NCBI GenBank assembly: GCA_019359155.1
Contig: JAHHHV010000073.1
Location: 25,982-89,981, forward strand
Length of the DNA: 64,000 bases
From: Pegethrix bostrychoides GSE-TBD4-15B
Lineage (GTDB): Bacteria; Cyanobacteriota; Cyanobacteriia; Elainellales; Elainellaceae
Direction of reading: 5' to 3'
Shown: positions 1 to 9,900 of the stretch, piece after piece
Numbering within the stretch: the stretch's first letter is position 1
Layout: every line of letters begins with the position of its first letter
Notes under the pieces: generated by a model
The model's input: the letters and a program-made list of their open reading frames with translations, nothing else
What the model was told of the DNA's origin: nothing
Databases searched by the model: none
Made by a program: the position numbers and the translations under genes

Positions 1-207
1 AAGCCAACGCTGCGGTTTTTCTTAGCCTACGTGCTGCGGCTCGGCTTCCTCGACGGCAGAGCCGGCTATATCTACGCGCGGCTGCTGAGCCAGTATGAGT
101 ACCAGATTGGCGTGAAGTTGTTTGAGTTGCAGTATGGCGGTCAGCTCAACAAAGCGGCTACATCTCCTGACTCAGCTGCTCTGCCTCAACCTGACTCGGC
201 GCTATGA
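1..207 (+). CDS. Glycosyltransferase family 2, C-terminal end only (cut by window edge)
   Basis: Frame 1 is open from the first base to TGA at 205-207, giving 68 residues. The segment with 'RFFLAYVLRLGFLDG' and 'GYIYARLLSQYEYQIGVK' matches the C-terminal tail of cyanobacterial GT-A family 2 glycosyltransferases, where an FLDG motif and an aromatic membrane-associated helix end the protein. The catalytic part lies outside the window, so neither substrate nor full length can be given. The stop overlaps the next start by four bases (ATGA at 204-207), which indicates translational coupling with the acetyltransferase that follows. Together they probably build or decorate an exopolysaccharide. The final 20 residues are Pro/Ala/Ser-rich and look variable. 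Confidence 0.7.
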   Translation, partial: KPTLRFFLAYVLRLGFLDGRAGYIYARLLSQYEYQIGVKLFELQYGGQLNKAATSPDSAALPQPDSAL

Positions 208-806
208 CCTCAGCGATCTCTTCCGGCAACCTGATCGTCGATCCTAACGCGCCTGCCGCCGTTGATCTGCGTCACTACGACCAATCTTGGTTTGAGCGCG
301 GTCGTCCGGGCTGGACGATTCTGCTCTGGTGGCTGATGCAGGCGACGCTGTTTCCGCTGACGCCGCATTCGGCGCATGGCCTGCGGGTAAGCCTGCTGCG
401 CCGCTTTGGAGCCAAAATTGGCCGGGGGGTGAGCATTCGTCCCACTGCCCGCTTCACCTATCCCTGGAAGGTTGAGATTGGCGACCATAGCTGGGTAGGC
501 GACGATGTGGTGTTCTACAGCCTAGATCAAATTACGGTCGGTGCACAGTGCGTAATTTCGCAGAAAAGCTATCTCTGCACGGGCAGCCACGACCTGCAAG
601 ATCCGGCGTTTGGCTTGCAAACCGCTCCGATTATGATTGGCAATGGTGCTTGGGTCGCGACCGATTGTTTCGTGGCTCCCGGCGTGCAGATTGGCGCAAA
701 TGCCGTGATTGGAGCACGCAGTACGGTGCTGAAGAACATGCCAAATCAGCAGGTCTGCTGGGGTAGCCCCTGCCAGCCGCGCTATCCGCGAGTCTTCCGG
801 AATTAG
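204..806 (+). CDS. WcaF-like O-acetyltransferase (left-handed beta-helix, hexapeptide repeats)
   Basis: The 200-residue product resembles the WcaF/putative colanic acid acetyltransferase family, which transfers acetyl from acetyl-CoA to a sugar hydroxyl on exopolysaccharide precursors. The N-terminal third contains a tryptophan-rich helix (WTILLWWLMQATLFPLTP) found in this family. From about residue 75 it shows hexapeptide-repeat character (IGRGVSIRP, IGDHSWVGDDV, ITVGAQCVISQ, IGNGAWVATDCFVAPGVQIG, AVIGARSTV). The 'LCTGSHDLQDP' loop carries the family catalytic His. It starts on the ATG that overlaps the upstream glycosyltransferase stop and converges on citrate synthase with a 4-bp overlap of stop codons (803-806). 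The acceptor sugar cannot be inferred from sequence. Confidence 0.85.
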   Translation: MTSAISSGNLIVDPNAPAAVDLRHYDQSWFERGRPGWTILLWWLMQATLFPLTPHSAHGLRVSLLRRFGAKIGRGVSIRPTARFTYPWKVEIGDHSWVGDDVVFYSLDQITVGAQCVISQKSYLCTGSHDLQDPAFGLQTAPIMIGNGAWVATDCFVAPGVQIGANAVIGARSTVLKNMPNQQVCWGSPCQPRYPRVFRN

Positions 807-1981
807 CCCGTTACCAGCTCCATCAGCTCCTGATCTTCCGCCGAGTCGCGCTTCTCAATCGGCAGATAGGGCGTGCTGCGCGTGCCAGTATAGATCTGAG
901 TGGGGCGGAAGATTCGGTTTTCGTTGAGCTGCTCTTTCCAGTGCGCCAGCCAGCCAGCCGTGCGTGCAATTGCAAACACGGGCGTGAACAGGTCGGTGGG
1001 GATGCCCAACTTGCGGTAAACCAGCCCGGAATAGAAGTCTACGTTGGGATAGATGCCTTTGGTACCCAGCCGCGCCTCAACCGCTTGCTCCAGCGCCACG
1101 GCAATATCGTAATATTCATCCTTGCCAAATTTCTCGAAGAGCTGCTCAGCCAACCCTTGCAGAATAATCGCCCGCGGATCTTTAACCTTATAGACTCGAT
1201 GCCCAAATCCCATAATTTTTGACTTCTTCTGGATGCAGTCATCGAGATAGGCATCTACATTGTCGATTGAGCCAATCTCCTCCAGCATAATGATCACCTC
1301 TTCGTTGGCTCCGCCATGCAGCGGCCCTGCTAGCGTTCCGACTGCCGAGGCTACCACGCCGTAAGGATCAGTGAGCGTCGAGGCGGTGACCATTGCTGAA
1401 AAGGTTGAGGCGTTGATCGTATGCTCGGCATGCAGCGTTAGGCAGATATCGAAAATGCGGGCAGCCAGCGGATCAGGCTCGCGCTCGTTTAGCATATAGA
1501 GGAAATTGGCGGCGTAGTTGAGGTTGTCACGAGGCTGCACAGGGTCGTTGCCCTTTCGCATCAGCTGAAAGGCAGCTACCATGGTGGGGATTTTGGCCAA
1601 GAGTCGCACCACCGCATCGCGAATATAGACCGGGTTATCTAACGCCCGCCGCGAGTAAAACAGCCCTAGAGCCGCCGCGCAGGCCTGAAGCGCATCCATC
1701 GGATGGCCGCTTTCAGGAAAACATTTCATCATGTCGCGGATGCGGTACTTGAGGCGGCGGTGATAGCGAATTTCATGCTCGAATTCTTCTAGCTCGTCTT
1801 TGGAGGGCAGGCTGCCCCAAATTAATAGATAGGCAGTCTCCAAAAACGTGCTGTGCTGAGCCAGCTCTTCGATGCTGTAGCCGCGATACTCCAGAATGCC
1901 GCGCTGCCCGTCCACAAAGCTGATGCTAGACTGTGTGACGGGAATTCCCTCTAGGCCAGGTCGATATTCACAGAACGTCAT
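803..1981 (-). CDS. gltA: Citrate synthase
   Basis: This enzyme condenses oxaloacetate and acetyl-CoA to citrate, the entry to the (branched) cyanobacterial TCA pathway and 2-oxoglutarate supply for nitrogen assimilation. Family marks are 'GLEGIPVTQSSISFVDGQRG' near the N terminus, 'LHAEHTINASTF' and 'LAGPLHGGANEEV' (substrate histidines), and 'MGFGHRVYKVKDPRA' with the catalytic His, followed by the C-terminal 'FTPVFAIARTAGWLAHW'. The reading frame is open up to 2023, but I place the start at 1981 (MTFCEYRPGLEG), because other cyanobacterial citrate synthases begin at this point and the extra 14 residues have no counterpart there. Length is then 392 aa, normal for the short bacterial type. 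No operon partner is visible; the gene converges on the acetyltransferase. Confidence 0.95.
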   Translation of the reverse strand: MTFCEYRPGLEGIPVTQSSISFVDGQRGILEYRGYSIEELAQHSTFLETAYLLIWGSLPSKDELEEFEHEIRYHRRLKYRIRDMMKCFPESGHPMDALQACAAALGLFYSRRALDNPVYIRDAVVRLLAKIPTMVAAFQLMRKGNDPVQPRDNLNYAANFLYMLNEREPDPLAARIFDICLTLHAEHTINASTFSAMVTASTLTDPYGVVASAVGTLAGPLHGGANEEVIIMLEEIGSIDNVDAYLDDCIQKKSKIMGFGHRVYKVKDPRAIILQGLAEQLFEKFGKDEYYDIAVALEQAVEARLGTKGIYPNVDFYSGLVYRKLGIPTDLFTPVFAIARTAGWLAHWKEQLNENRIFRPTQIYTGTRSTPYLPIEKRDSAEDQELMELVTG

Positions 1982-2103
1982 AATTTCACCACTGCCCGAA
2001 ACAATTTGGATTGAGCAAATCAAAACTAGATTGCCATATTCCGATTGGCTATTTTGTCAGTTTTGAACCTGTCTGCGCTAGAGTCTCGCCGCAGGAACTC
2101 GCC

Positions 2104-3990
2104 TCAGCTAGCCGGCTTGGCAACCGTTTTCGACTTGGTGCTGGCTTTGGCTTTGGCCGCTGCCTTTGTGGCTTTGGCCTGAACCTGACGAGACTGGCCG
2201 CTGCTTTGGCTGCTGCTTTGAGCGTTTTTACGAGCATTCGCGGCCTGAGCCAGCAGCGAATCGGCAAAGGCCATCGCCTCTTGATCTGACTTGCCATCTA
2301 ACTTGCCGCCCGCAATTTGGGCTAGCTCTTCGCGGCGCTGCTGACCATCTAGCAGCATCACCCGCACGACAGTTCGCACGTCGCCTTGAGCTTCTGCCGA
2401 GTCGAGCTTAGCCTTGCCCCGCTTTTTGGCACCCGCCGGATCGATCACCTGCTTATCCACCCGAAAATGAGAGTCAGCCATGGCTGCCACAATCGGCTGG
2501 TGGGTGACGCAAAGCACCTGATGTTGATGGCTGAGCTGATGCAGCTTCTCGGCGATCGCCTGCGTCACTCGACCCGAAACGCCGACATCCACCTCATCAA
2601 AGACCATCGTGCCCACGGCATCGATCTGGGAGAAGCAGGCTTTGAGCGCCAGCAGAAATCGGCTCATTTCGCCGCCGGATGCAGTTTCGGCTAGCGGCTG
2701 CAATGGCTCGCCCGGATTGGGGCTAAACAGAAAAGCAATCCGGTCGGCTCCGGTAGCGCTGGGCAAGGTGGTCGCAATATCTACCTTAAACTGCACTTTG
2801 TCCATCGCCAGCGGCTTCAGCTCTTGAATCAACAATGATTCAAGCTGGCGGGCTGTTTTCTGGCGCAGTTCCGTAAGGCGGGCGCAGGCTTGGTGCAGCT
2901 CGTCCTGTCTGGCTGCATAGGTTTGCTCCAGCACCTCTAGCGACTGACCACCACTGCTGAGTTCCTCAAGTTCGCGCTGCACCTGCTGGCTGTGGGCGAT
3001 GGCTTCGGCGAGGGTTGGGCCATATTTGCGGCAGATCTGCTTGAGCTGGATGATTCGCGCTTCGACGGTCTGTAACCGCTCCGGGTCAGTTTCCAGACTT
3101 TCGCCATAGGTATTAATCTGCCGTCCGGCTTCTTCCACCTGTGCCAACGCCTCAGTCACCATCTCCAAAATCGGCTGGAGCTGCGGGTCGTAGCGCAGCA
3201 TATCGGTGAGCAAGCTTTCCGCTTTGCCCAGCAGATCGGCGCAGGCGGAAGCACCGCTGTCGTTTTGGTAGAGCGCCTGGTAGGCTTGATAGCTCTGCTG
3301 CTGGAGTTCGACGCTGTGGCTAAGGCGCTGCCGCTCCTGCTCCAACTGCTCTAATTCGTCGGCTTCCGTGAGCTGAGCGGCAGATAGCTCTTTGGCCTGA
3401 TACTCAAACAGATCAAGCTGCTGGAGGCGCTGCTGCTCAAACTGACGGCGTTTTTCGAGCGCCTGGAGCGCCTGCTGATGGGCTTGATAGGCCACCCCGA
3501 CATGCTCGCGCTGCTGCATCAGAGGCGTACCGCCAAAGCCATCGAGCCATTCGCGCTGCAAGGCAGGCTGACCGAGCTGAAGCGTTTGCCCCTGCGCCGT
3601 AATTTCCAGCAGCCGATCGCGCAGAGACTCCATCTGCTGCTTGTTGACCAGCACGCCATTGACTCGCGAGCGACTGCGGACGCTGCCTCGACCGGCTACC
3701 ACCTCGCGACTGCAAACTAGCGCCATGTCATCTACTAGTTCAATTTGCTGTTCGGCCAGCCAATTGATTAAGCCAGGATCGAGATCAAAGGTGGCTTCGA
3801 TTAGGGCGCGTTCGGCTCCGGTACGGATGGCGCGGCTAGAGACTTTACCACCGAGAGCCGCATCTAGAGCGTCCAGGATGATTGACTTCCCGGCTCCGGT
3901 TTCGCCCGTCAGCACGTTCAGGCCGCTGCCAAACTCTAGATCTATTTGATCGACGAGCGCAAAATTTTCAATCTGAAGAGAAATCAGCAT
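2104..3990 (-). CDS. recN: DNA repair protein RecN (SMC-like ATPase) with basic C-terminal tail
   Basis: RecN is a cohesin-like ABC ATPase that gathers DNA ends during double-strand-break repair. The 628-aa product has the N-terminal half-ATPase with Walker A 'GETGAGKS' (about residue 30), a long Gln/Glu/Leu coiled coil (about 150-380), then the second half with signature 'ASGGEMSRFLLALKACF', Walker B 'GTMVFDEVDVGVSG' and the H-loop 'VLCVTHQPIVA'. The last 35-40 residues (about 590-628) form a Ser/Gln- then Lys/Ala-rich tail ending in KATKAAAK-type repeats, beyond the usual RecN end (about 550-560 aa) and reminiscent of histone H1 tails. The gene stands alone and is divergent from the ABC1 kinase gene. 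I saw no clear LexA box. Confidence 0.95.
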   Translation of the reverse strand: MLISLQIENFALVDQIDLEFGSGLNVLTGETGAGKSIILDALDAALGGKVSSRAIRTGAERALIEATFDLDPGLINWLAEQQIELVDDMALVCSREVVAGRGSVRSRSRVNGVLVNKQQMESLRDRLLEITAQGQTLQLGQPALQREWLDGFGGTPLMQQREHVGVAYQAHQQALQALEKRRQFEQQRLQQLDLFEYQAKELSAAQLTEADELEQLEQERQRLSHSVELQQQSYQAYQALYQNDSGASACADLLGKAESLLTDMLRYDPQLQPILEMVTEALAQVEEAGRQINTYGESLETDPERLQTVEARIIQLKQICRKYGPTLAEAIAHSQQVQRELEELSSGGQSLEVLEQTYAARQDELHQACARLTELRQKTARQLESLLIQELKPLAMDKVQFKVDIATTLPSATGADRIAFLFSPNPGEPLQPLAETASGGEMSRFLLALKACFSQIDAVGTMVFDEVDVGVSGRVTQAIAEKLHQLSHQHQVLCVTHQPIVAAMADSHFRVDKQVIDPAGAKKRGKAKLDSAEAQGDVRTVVRVMLLDGQQRREELAQIAGGKLDGKSDQEAMAFADSLLAQAANARKNAQSSSQSSGQSRQVQAKATKAAAKAKASTKSKTVAKPAS

Positions 3991-4342
3991 GAAGCAGGCT
4001 CAAGAGGGCAAGACCAAGGTAATCACCGTACAGGCGATCTATGAATCATCTATCAGTTTAGTAGCTGGCGATCGGTTTGCAATACTTCTCGCTCTATTGG
4101 ACTAAGACAGAACGGAAGCAGCCTGTTACAATGCTTAACATAATCAGTAGCTTGATTAGCCATCAATTAGCAATTTAGGTAATTAGCAATTTAGGCTTTG
4201 GGCAAATCCCGCACTCAGCAGGTTGGTTTTTGCGATAGCGCTCATGACAATCTGGGTTAGCGGAATCGATACATTAGGACTGGCGTCAAGACGCATAGCT
4301 GTCTGCTCTGGGCGCGATCATTTACGATCATTCAGGAGACTC
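3991..4342. other. Divergent intergenic region between recN and the ABC1 kinase gene, with a 15-bp direct repeat
   Basis: No gene is seen here. It must hold the promoters of recN (minus) and the kinase gene (plus). The most obvious structure is a direct repeat of AATTAGCAATTTAGG at 4165-4179 and 4181-4195, 16 bp apart, within an A/T-rich stretch. An ORF continuing upstream of 4343 to 4223 has no family similarity and lacks a ribosome binding site, so I treat it as leader. Function of the repeat is unknown; it may be an operator or a slippage duplication. Confidence 0.5.
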
Positions 4343-6370
4343 ATGCCAACTTTTACTCCCCCCAGCTCCGATCCGGCTGAATTGAACAGTGAAGCTGTCT
4401 ATCCCGCTGTGGGGATTGCCATCGAGCCACATCCAGCGCCGCAAGAGCATCTCAAGTCGGTGCAGTTTGACCCGGAGTTCGACAAGGTCAACCCCGAAGT
4501 GCGAGCAATGGATTATGACCCGGTGGCAATTGCAGCCTACTACCGCCAGCGACCGCTTCAAATCTGGGGCAGGATGCTGTCGATCTTTTGGACATTTGCT
4601 CAGTTTATTGTCAGCCTCTGGTGGGATCGCCGCACGGGTGGAGTGGAGCGCAATCAGGCTAAACGCGCGATTCGCCTGCGAGAAATTCTGACTGGATTAG
4701 GACCAGCCTACATCAAAGTTGGGCAGGCGCTCTCGACTCGACCAGATCTCGTGCCGCCGACCTATCTAGAAGAGCTGACGCTGCTGCAAGATCAAATTCC
4801 GCCTTTCCCGAACGAAATTGCCTACCGATTTATCAAAGAAGAGCTGGGAGATAGCCCTGACCAAATCTATGCCGAGCTGTCGCCCGAACCAATCGCAGCG
4901 GCATCGCTTGGTCAAGTTTACAAAGGCAAGCTGAAGAGCGGCGAAACGGTGGCCGTTAAGGTGCAGCGTCCTGGTCTAGCGCAGCGGATCACGCTGGATC
5001 TATATATTTTGCGCGGTTTGGCAAGCTGGGCGAATAAAAACTTCAAGCGCATCCGTAGTGATCTGGTGGCAATCATGGATGAGTTTGGCGAGCGGATCTT
5101 TGAGGAGATGGACTACAACCAGGAAGGCCGCAACGCCGAACGGTTTGCCAAGCTCTATGGTCATCTACCCGATATCTATGTGCCCCGCATCTACTGGCAA
5201 TACACCGCTCGGCGCGTGCTAACGATGGAATGGATCACGGGTACAAAGCTGACTCAGCTGGAAGAAATCCGCAGGCAGGGCATTGACGCAGGTTATTTGG
5301 TGGAGCAGGGCGTGCAGTGTTCGCTGCGGCAGCTCCTAGAACACGGCTTTTTCCATGCCGATCCGCATCCCGGAAACCTGCTGGCCACGCCAGACGGCAA
5401 GCTAGCCTATCTCGACTTCGGCATGATGAGCGAGGTGAAGCCTGCCCAGCGCTACGGACTGATTGAAGCGATTGTGCATTTGGTCAACCGCGATTTTGAA
5501 GGGTTGGCGAACGACTACGTGAATCTGGAGTTTCTTACCCCAGACACCGACCTGACTCCAATTGTCCCGGCCTTTGCCAGCGTGTTTAACGATGCGCTGA
5601 CTGGGACGGTGGCCGACATCAACATCAAGAGCATCACCGACCAGCTTTCGGGGCTAATGTATGAATTTCCGTTCCGCGTCCCGGCCTACTATGCGCTGAT
5701 TATTCGCTCGCTGGTGACGCTGGAGGGAATTGCGATTAACGTTGACCCCAATTTCAAGGTGCTGAGCAAAGCCTATCCTTATGTGGCGAAGCGATTGCTG
5801 ACTGATCCAGCTCCGCAGCTGCGGGCATCACTGCAAGATTTGTTATTTAAAGACGGTCAGTTTCGCTGGAATCGATTGGAAAATCTGCTGACCAACGCCC
5901 GCAGCAGTGCCGACTACGACATTAATTTGGTGCTCGATCAAACAATAGAGTTTCTGTTTTCGGAGCGGGGCGAGTTTATCCGCGAGAAAATTGCTGATGA
6001 AATTGTCAGAGGCATCGACACTGCCGGACAGACAGCGATTGAGCAAACTAAAGCTCGGATTGCGGCTTGGGTTGGCCTGAAGCTCGATAGCCCTGTCTCT
6101 GGGACGCCAGCTCCGGCTCAGCCCAGCTCGTTAGACCACGTAGGCCGAATTGTCAGCTTGCTCAAAGACACGCCTGGATTTGAACCGATGCAGCTCCTGC
6201 CGCTGATTCCGCGCATTCTAGCCAAGCCTGAGACGCAGATATTTGGTCAGCAAATTGTGGGGGGGCTGGCGCAGCGAGTGGCCGCTCGGCTGATCCGTGA
6301 CCTGTTGCTGGACGGTCGCTACAGCAGCCCGACGCAGCTGAACCCACGCCTGCCTGCTGGCGTTGCATAG
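4343..6370 (+). CDS. ABC1/UbiB (AarF)-family atypical kinase
   Basis: Members of this protein-kinase-like ATPase family act in isoprenoid-quinone metabolism and, in cyanobacteria and plastids, in plastoquinone/tocopherol homeostasis at thylakoid membranes or plastoglobule-like bodies. The 675-aa product shows the diagnostic KxGQ motif (YIKVGQALSTRPDLVP, about residue 123), the Ala-rich nucleotide loop (AAASLGQVYKG, about 187), the ATP-site lysine (VAVKVQRPG, about 204), the catalytic loop (FFHADPHPGNLL, about 336) and the metal-binding DFG (LDFGMM, about 357). The C-terminal third is the less conserved extension common to cyanobacterial paralogues. The start is the ATG at 4343 because an AGGAG sequence lies just upstream at 4334-4338; a longer frame from 4223 is possible but unsupported. 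Which cyanobacterial paralogue it is cannot be told by eye. Confidence 0.92.
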   Translation: MPTFTPPSSDPAELNSEAVYPAVGIAIEPHPAPQEHLKSVQFDPEFDKVNPEVRAMDYDPVAIAAYYRQRPLQIWGRMLSIFWTFAQFIVSLWWDRRTGGVERNQAKRAIRLREILTGLGPAYIKVGQALSTRPDLVPPTYLEELTLLQDQIPPFPNEIAYRFIKEELGDSPDQIYAELSPEPIAAASLGQVYKGKLKSGETVAVKVQRPGLAQRITLDLYILRGLASWANKNFKRIRSDLVAIMDEFGERIFEEMDYNQEGRNAERFAKLYGHLPDIYVPRIYWQYTARRVLTMEWITGTKLTQLEEIRRQGIDAGYLVEQGVQCSLRQLLEHGFFHADPHPGNLLATPDGKLAYLDFGMMSEVKPAQRYGLIEAIVHLVNRDFEGLANDYVNLEFLTPDTDLTPIVPAFASVFNDALTGTVADINIKSITDQLSGLMYEFPFRVPAYYALIIRSLVTLEGIAINVDPNFKVLSKAYPYVAKRLLTDPAPQLRASLQDLLFKDGQFRWNRLENLLTNARSSADYDINLVLDQTIEFLFSERGEFIREKIADEIVRGIDTAGQTAIEQTKARIAAWVGLKLDSPVSGTPAPAQPSSLDHVGRIVSLLKDTPGFEPMQLLPLIPRILAKPETQIFGQQIVGGLAQRVAARLIRDLLLDGRYSSPTQLNPRLPAGVA

Positions 6371-6375
6371 CCCGC

Positions 6376-6843
6376 TTAGGCGGAAGATTCTTCAGCGTGA
6401 CTGGCCTTGATCTGATCGGCCAGTGACTCCAGTTGCTCTTTCTCTTGGAGCAAATTATCCTCTAGCTCCTGAATCTGCTCGCGCCGAGCCTCCATTTCCA
6501 GCGCCCGCCGCTGCAGCTCCTGACTTTTGAGCGTCAGGGACTGGCGCCATTGTTCGGCTCGCTGCACCTCTTCTTGGAGCACCGCAGGCGTAATGCCCAC
6601 CGCCAGATATTGTTCAATCACCTCCAGAATCCAAGAGGTTGCCTCTTGCACTTTTTGCACTTGCCGCGAACCGTTCAGCTCCACTAGCAGCAGTGTCCCT
6701 TCGGCATAGCTGTCGGCCTCAATGCAGAGATCGTTGGCTTCTTCGCTCAAGACGGCCCAAGCATGTTCAGCTTTTTGCTGCGCTAATAGCTGTAGCTGCG
6801 CCTTACCTTCATCTTGAATTTTCACCTGAGCCAAATGCCACAT
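6376..6843 (-). CDS. Conserved hypothetical protein with C-terminal coiled coil
   Basis: A 155-residue soluble protein with no signal peptide. Residues 1-85 form a mixed alpha/beta part (KIQDEGKAQLQLLAQQ, AWAVLSEEANDLCIEADSYA, GTLLLVELNGSRQVQK). From about 95 to 150 it is a highly charged helix rich in Glu, Gln, Arg and Leu with heptad spacing (RALEMEARREQIQELEDNLL), predicted coiled coil. I recognise the type as a protein conserved in cyanobacteria without known role, but cannot name a family. It ends 5 bp from the end of the convergent kinase gene and lies upstream of valS in the same direction with a 127-bp gap, so co-transcription is possible but not shown. Confidence 0.7.
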   Translation of the reverse strand: MWHLAQVKIQDEGKAQLQLLAQQKAEHAWAVLSEEANDLCIEADSYAEGTLLLVELNGSRQVQKVQEATSWILEVIEQYLAVGITPAVLQEEVQRAEQWRQSLTLKSQELQRRALEMEARREQIQELEDNLLQEKEQLESLADQIKASHAEESSA

Positions 6844-6970
6844 TGCGGTTTTACAGGAGGGTTACGAGAACACGGCGGGGAGTGGAGTATAAAAGCTTAC
6901 TAAGAGCTGAGTATAGCTGCTAATTTCGTACCGGGGCGTGCGCTAGCTCACAGTGATTTTAGTGATTGAT

Positions 6971-9900
6971 TCAATCAAGCTGTTTCAGCCGATCTTTGAG
7001 AATTTCGGCCTGTTTTTCAGCTTCGGCCAATGCAGTCCTAGCATTTTGCACCACCTCAATTGGTGCTTTATCGACAAAGTTTGCATTGCCTAGACGCTGA
7101 GATAAAGATTGGATTTCGGCTTCGGCTTTAGCCAGATCTTTCTGGAGCTTAGCGCTCAGCACTTCTGTATCCACCACGCCCGTCAGCGGAATTAAGACCT
7201 GCACCGTTCCCACCACGCCTGCAAACATCTGATCGGCTGGGGCTGAAGTAATGCTGATTGCTTCAGAAACAGGCATAGCCGTCAGGTCAATCTCGGTGAC
7301 TGGATCAGCCATCTGCTTCCTAAACTGGCGGATTTGAACCGCCAATTCGCGCCGTTTTTCTCTGGAGATCAAGAACTTGTAAATAAACCAGCCTGTGTAG
7401 CCAATGCCAATCAGCTTGAACAGCGGCGCTAGCAGCGGCAGACTGTGGAACGTGCCAATTACTGCGCCAAACAGCCGTGCTAAAATCCACAGCGCTAGAA
7501 AGAAGATCAGCACCAAAGCAGGTTTTTTGTAGGTGGCCAAATTCCAGCGGCTCAAGGTTTGCTCCACGCCAGATTCGACCTGTCCGGCAGTCGCGCTAAT
7601 GGCCTCTTCCACCTGCTGGATTGTCTCTGCAACCGTATCAGAGACTGTTTCGTTCAGGTCTGGTTCTGGCTCATTGGGTTCTGGCTGGGTATCTGGCTGG
7701 GCATCTGGTTGAATAATTGTAAGCTGTCCGACTCTAGCCATTTCCTGAATGTAGGTTTGGCCAGCGAGCAGCATTTGGCGCTCTTGCAGGCTGTCGGTTT
7801 GCAGAATCGTCTCGATCTGAGCGCTGGGCTTGATAAAGGCTTCGGCGCGCAGGTTACGGATGGTGCGAATCGTGTCGATAATTTGGTCAAACTGCTGTTC
7901 CAAAGCCGGATCGATTGCGTCCGGATCGGACTGCGGATAGCCTTGCAAGGCTAGATACTCGCCTTCAGCCTGGGTCAAATTCTGCCAGACTTCTTCGGTA
8001 ATATGCGGCATAAACGGATGCAGCAACTTCAGGGTTCCGTCTAGCAGCTGCGCCAACACCTGCCGCGCCGTCCTGCCCGAAGCGCTGTCGGTCTGAAACC
8101 GCGACTTGACTAGCTCAATGTACCAGTCGCAGAGGTCGCCCCAGAAGAATTCGTAGAGTCGTTTGGCAGCTTCGCCCATGCCGTAGCCATCGAGATCGGC
8201 GCGCGTCTGCTGCACAGTTTGGTTATAGCGGGATAGAATCCAGCGGTCAGCCAGCTCTAGCGCCGTCCGATCAGGCAGACCAAGCTGCGTTGGGGTCTGG
8301 CCGTCTAGATTCAGCATCACAAACCGCGAGGCGTTCCAGATTTTATTCGTAAAGTTGCGTGAGGCTTCGACGGAGGCCGACTCATCGGTTTTGCGGTCAT
8401 ATTCCAGGCTCACGTCCTGTCCGGCTCCGGCCACTTCCTTGACTAGCGTAAAGCGCAGCGCGTCCGTGCCGTATTTATCGATCAAAATCAGCGGGTCAAT
8501 GCCGTTGTTGGCCGACTTCGACATTTTTTTGCCGTTCTCGTCGCGCACTAATCCGTGAATATAGACCGTCTGAAACGGCATCTGGCCGGTAAAGTGCCCC
8601 GCCAGCATCGTCATCCGCGCCACCCAGAAAAAGATGATGTCAAAGCCCGTCACCAGCGTTGTCGTCGGGTAATAGGTGGCCAAATCCTGGGTTTGCTCCG
8701 GCCAACCCATCGTCGAAAACGGCCAGAGTCCAGCGGAAAACCAGGTGTCCAGCACGTCTGGATCTTGCTGGATCTGCACCTGCTCGCCAAACTGCTCCAC
8801 CGCCTTCTCACGGGCTTGGGCTTCGCTGCTGGCTACCATAAAGGGCGTAGTTTCAGTGATTTCGCCATTGGTTTCGCTGATGGCATACCAGGCCGGGATC
8901 TGATGCCCCCACCAGAGCTGTCGCGAAATGCACCAGTCGCGTAGGCTTTCCAGCCAATCGCGGTACACCTTCGTCCAGCGTTCCGGCACAAACTGCGGCT
9001 CCTGAGCATCCAGGAATTCTAGCGCCCGGTCTGCCAGAGGCCGAATCTTGACAAACCACTGGGTCGAAAGCAGCGGTTCGACGGGAACTTTGCCCCGATC
9101 GCTGTAGGGAACGCTGTGCTTGTGCTCCTCAACCTTGACCAGAAAGCCTTCTGCTTCCAGTCGCTTCACGACGTTCTTGCGCGCCACAAACCGATCTTGG
9201 CCTTGAAACTCGCCTGCATTTTCGTTGAGGCTGCCGTCTTTATTCAAAATGTTGATCATCGGCAGGTTGTGCCGCTTGCCCATCTCGAAGTCATTCGGGT
9301 CGTGGGCGGGAGTGATTTTAACCGAGCCTGTGCCGAAGCTGCTGTCCACATAGCTATCGGCAATAATCGGGATCTGGCGATTGGTAATTGGCAGCCGCAC
9401 GGTTCTGCCCACCAGATGCCGATAGCGATCGTCGTCCGGATTCACCGCTACCGCCGTATCGCCCAGCATCGTTTCGGGGCGTGTTGTGGCCACTTCAATG
9501 CAGCCTGAATCATCGCTGAGTGGATAGCGAAAGTGCCACAGACTGCCGTTAACTTCTTTGTTTTCGACTTCCAGATCCGACACCGCCGACTGGCTGGCTG
9601 GGCACCAGTTGACCAAATACTTGCTGCGGTAAATCAAGCCCTCCTCGTAGAGCTTGTTGAACGCCGCCAGCACCGCCGTTGACAGCCCCGCATCCATCGT
9701 GAAGCGCTCACGGCTCCAGTCTACCGAAACGCCGAGCCGCCTGAGCTGCCCGACAATGGTGCTGCCCGACTCAGCCTTCCAAGCCCAAGCACGCTCCAGA
9801 AACGCCTCGCGACCGATCTCGTCGCGGCTTTTGTTCTCAGCTTTCAGCTGCTTTTCCAAAATCGTCTGCACGGCAATGCTGGCGTGATCAGTTCCGGGCA

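Noticed and set aside
1982..2023. N-terminal extension of citrate synthase
   Set aside because: The 14 extra residues have no counterpart in family members, which start at the methionine at 1981.
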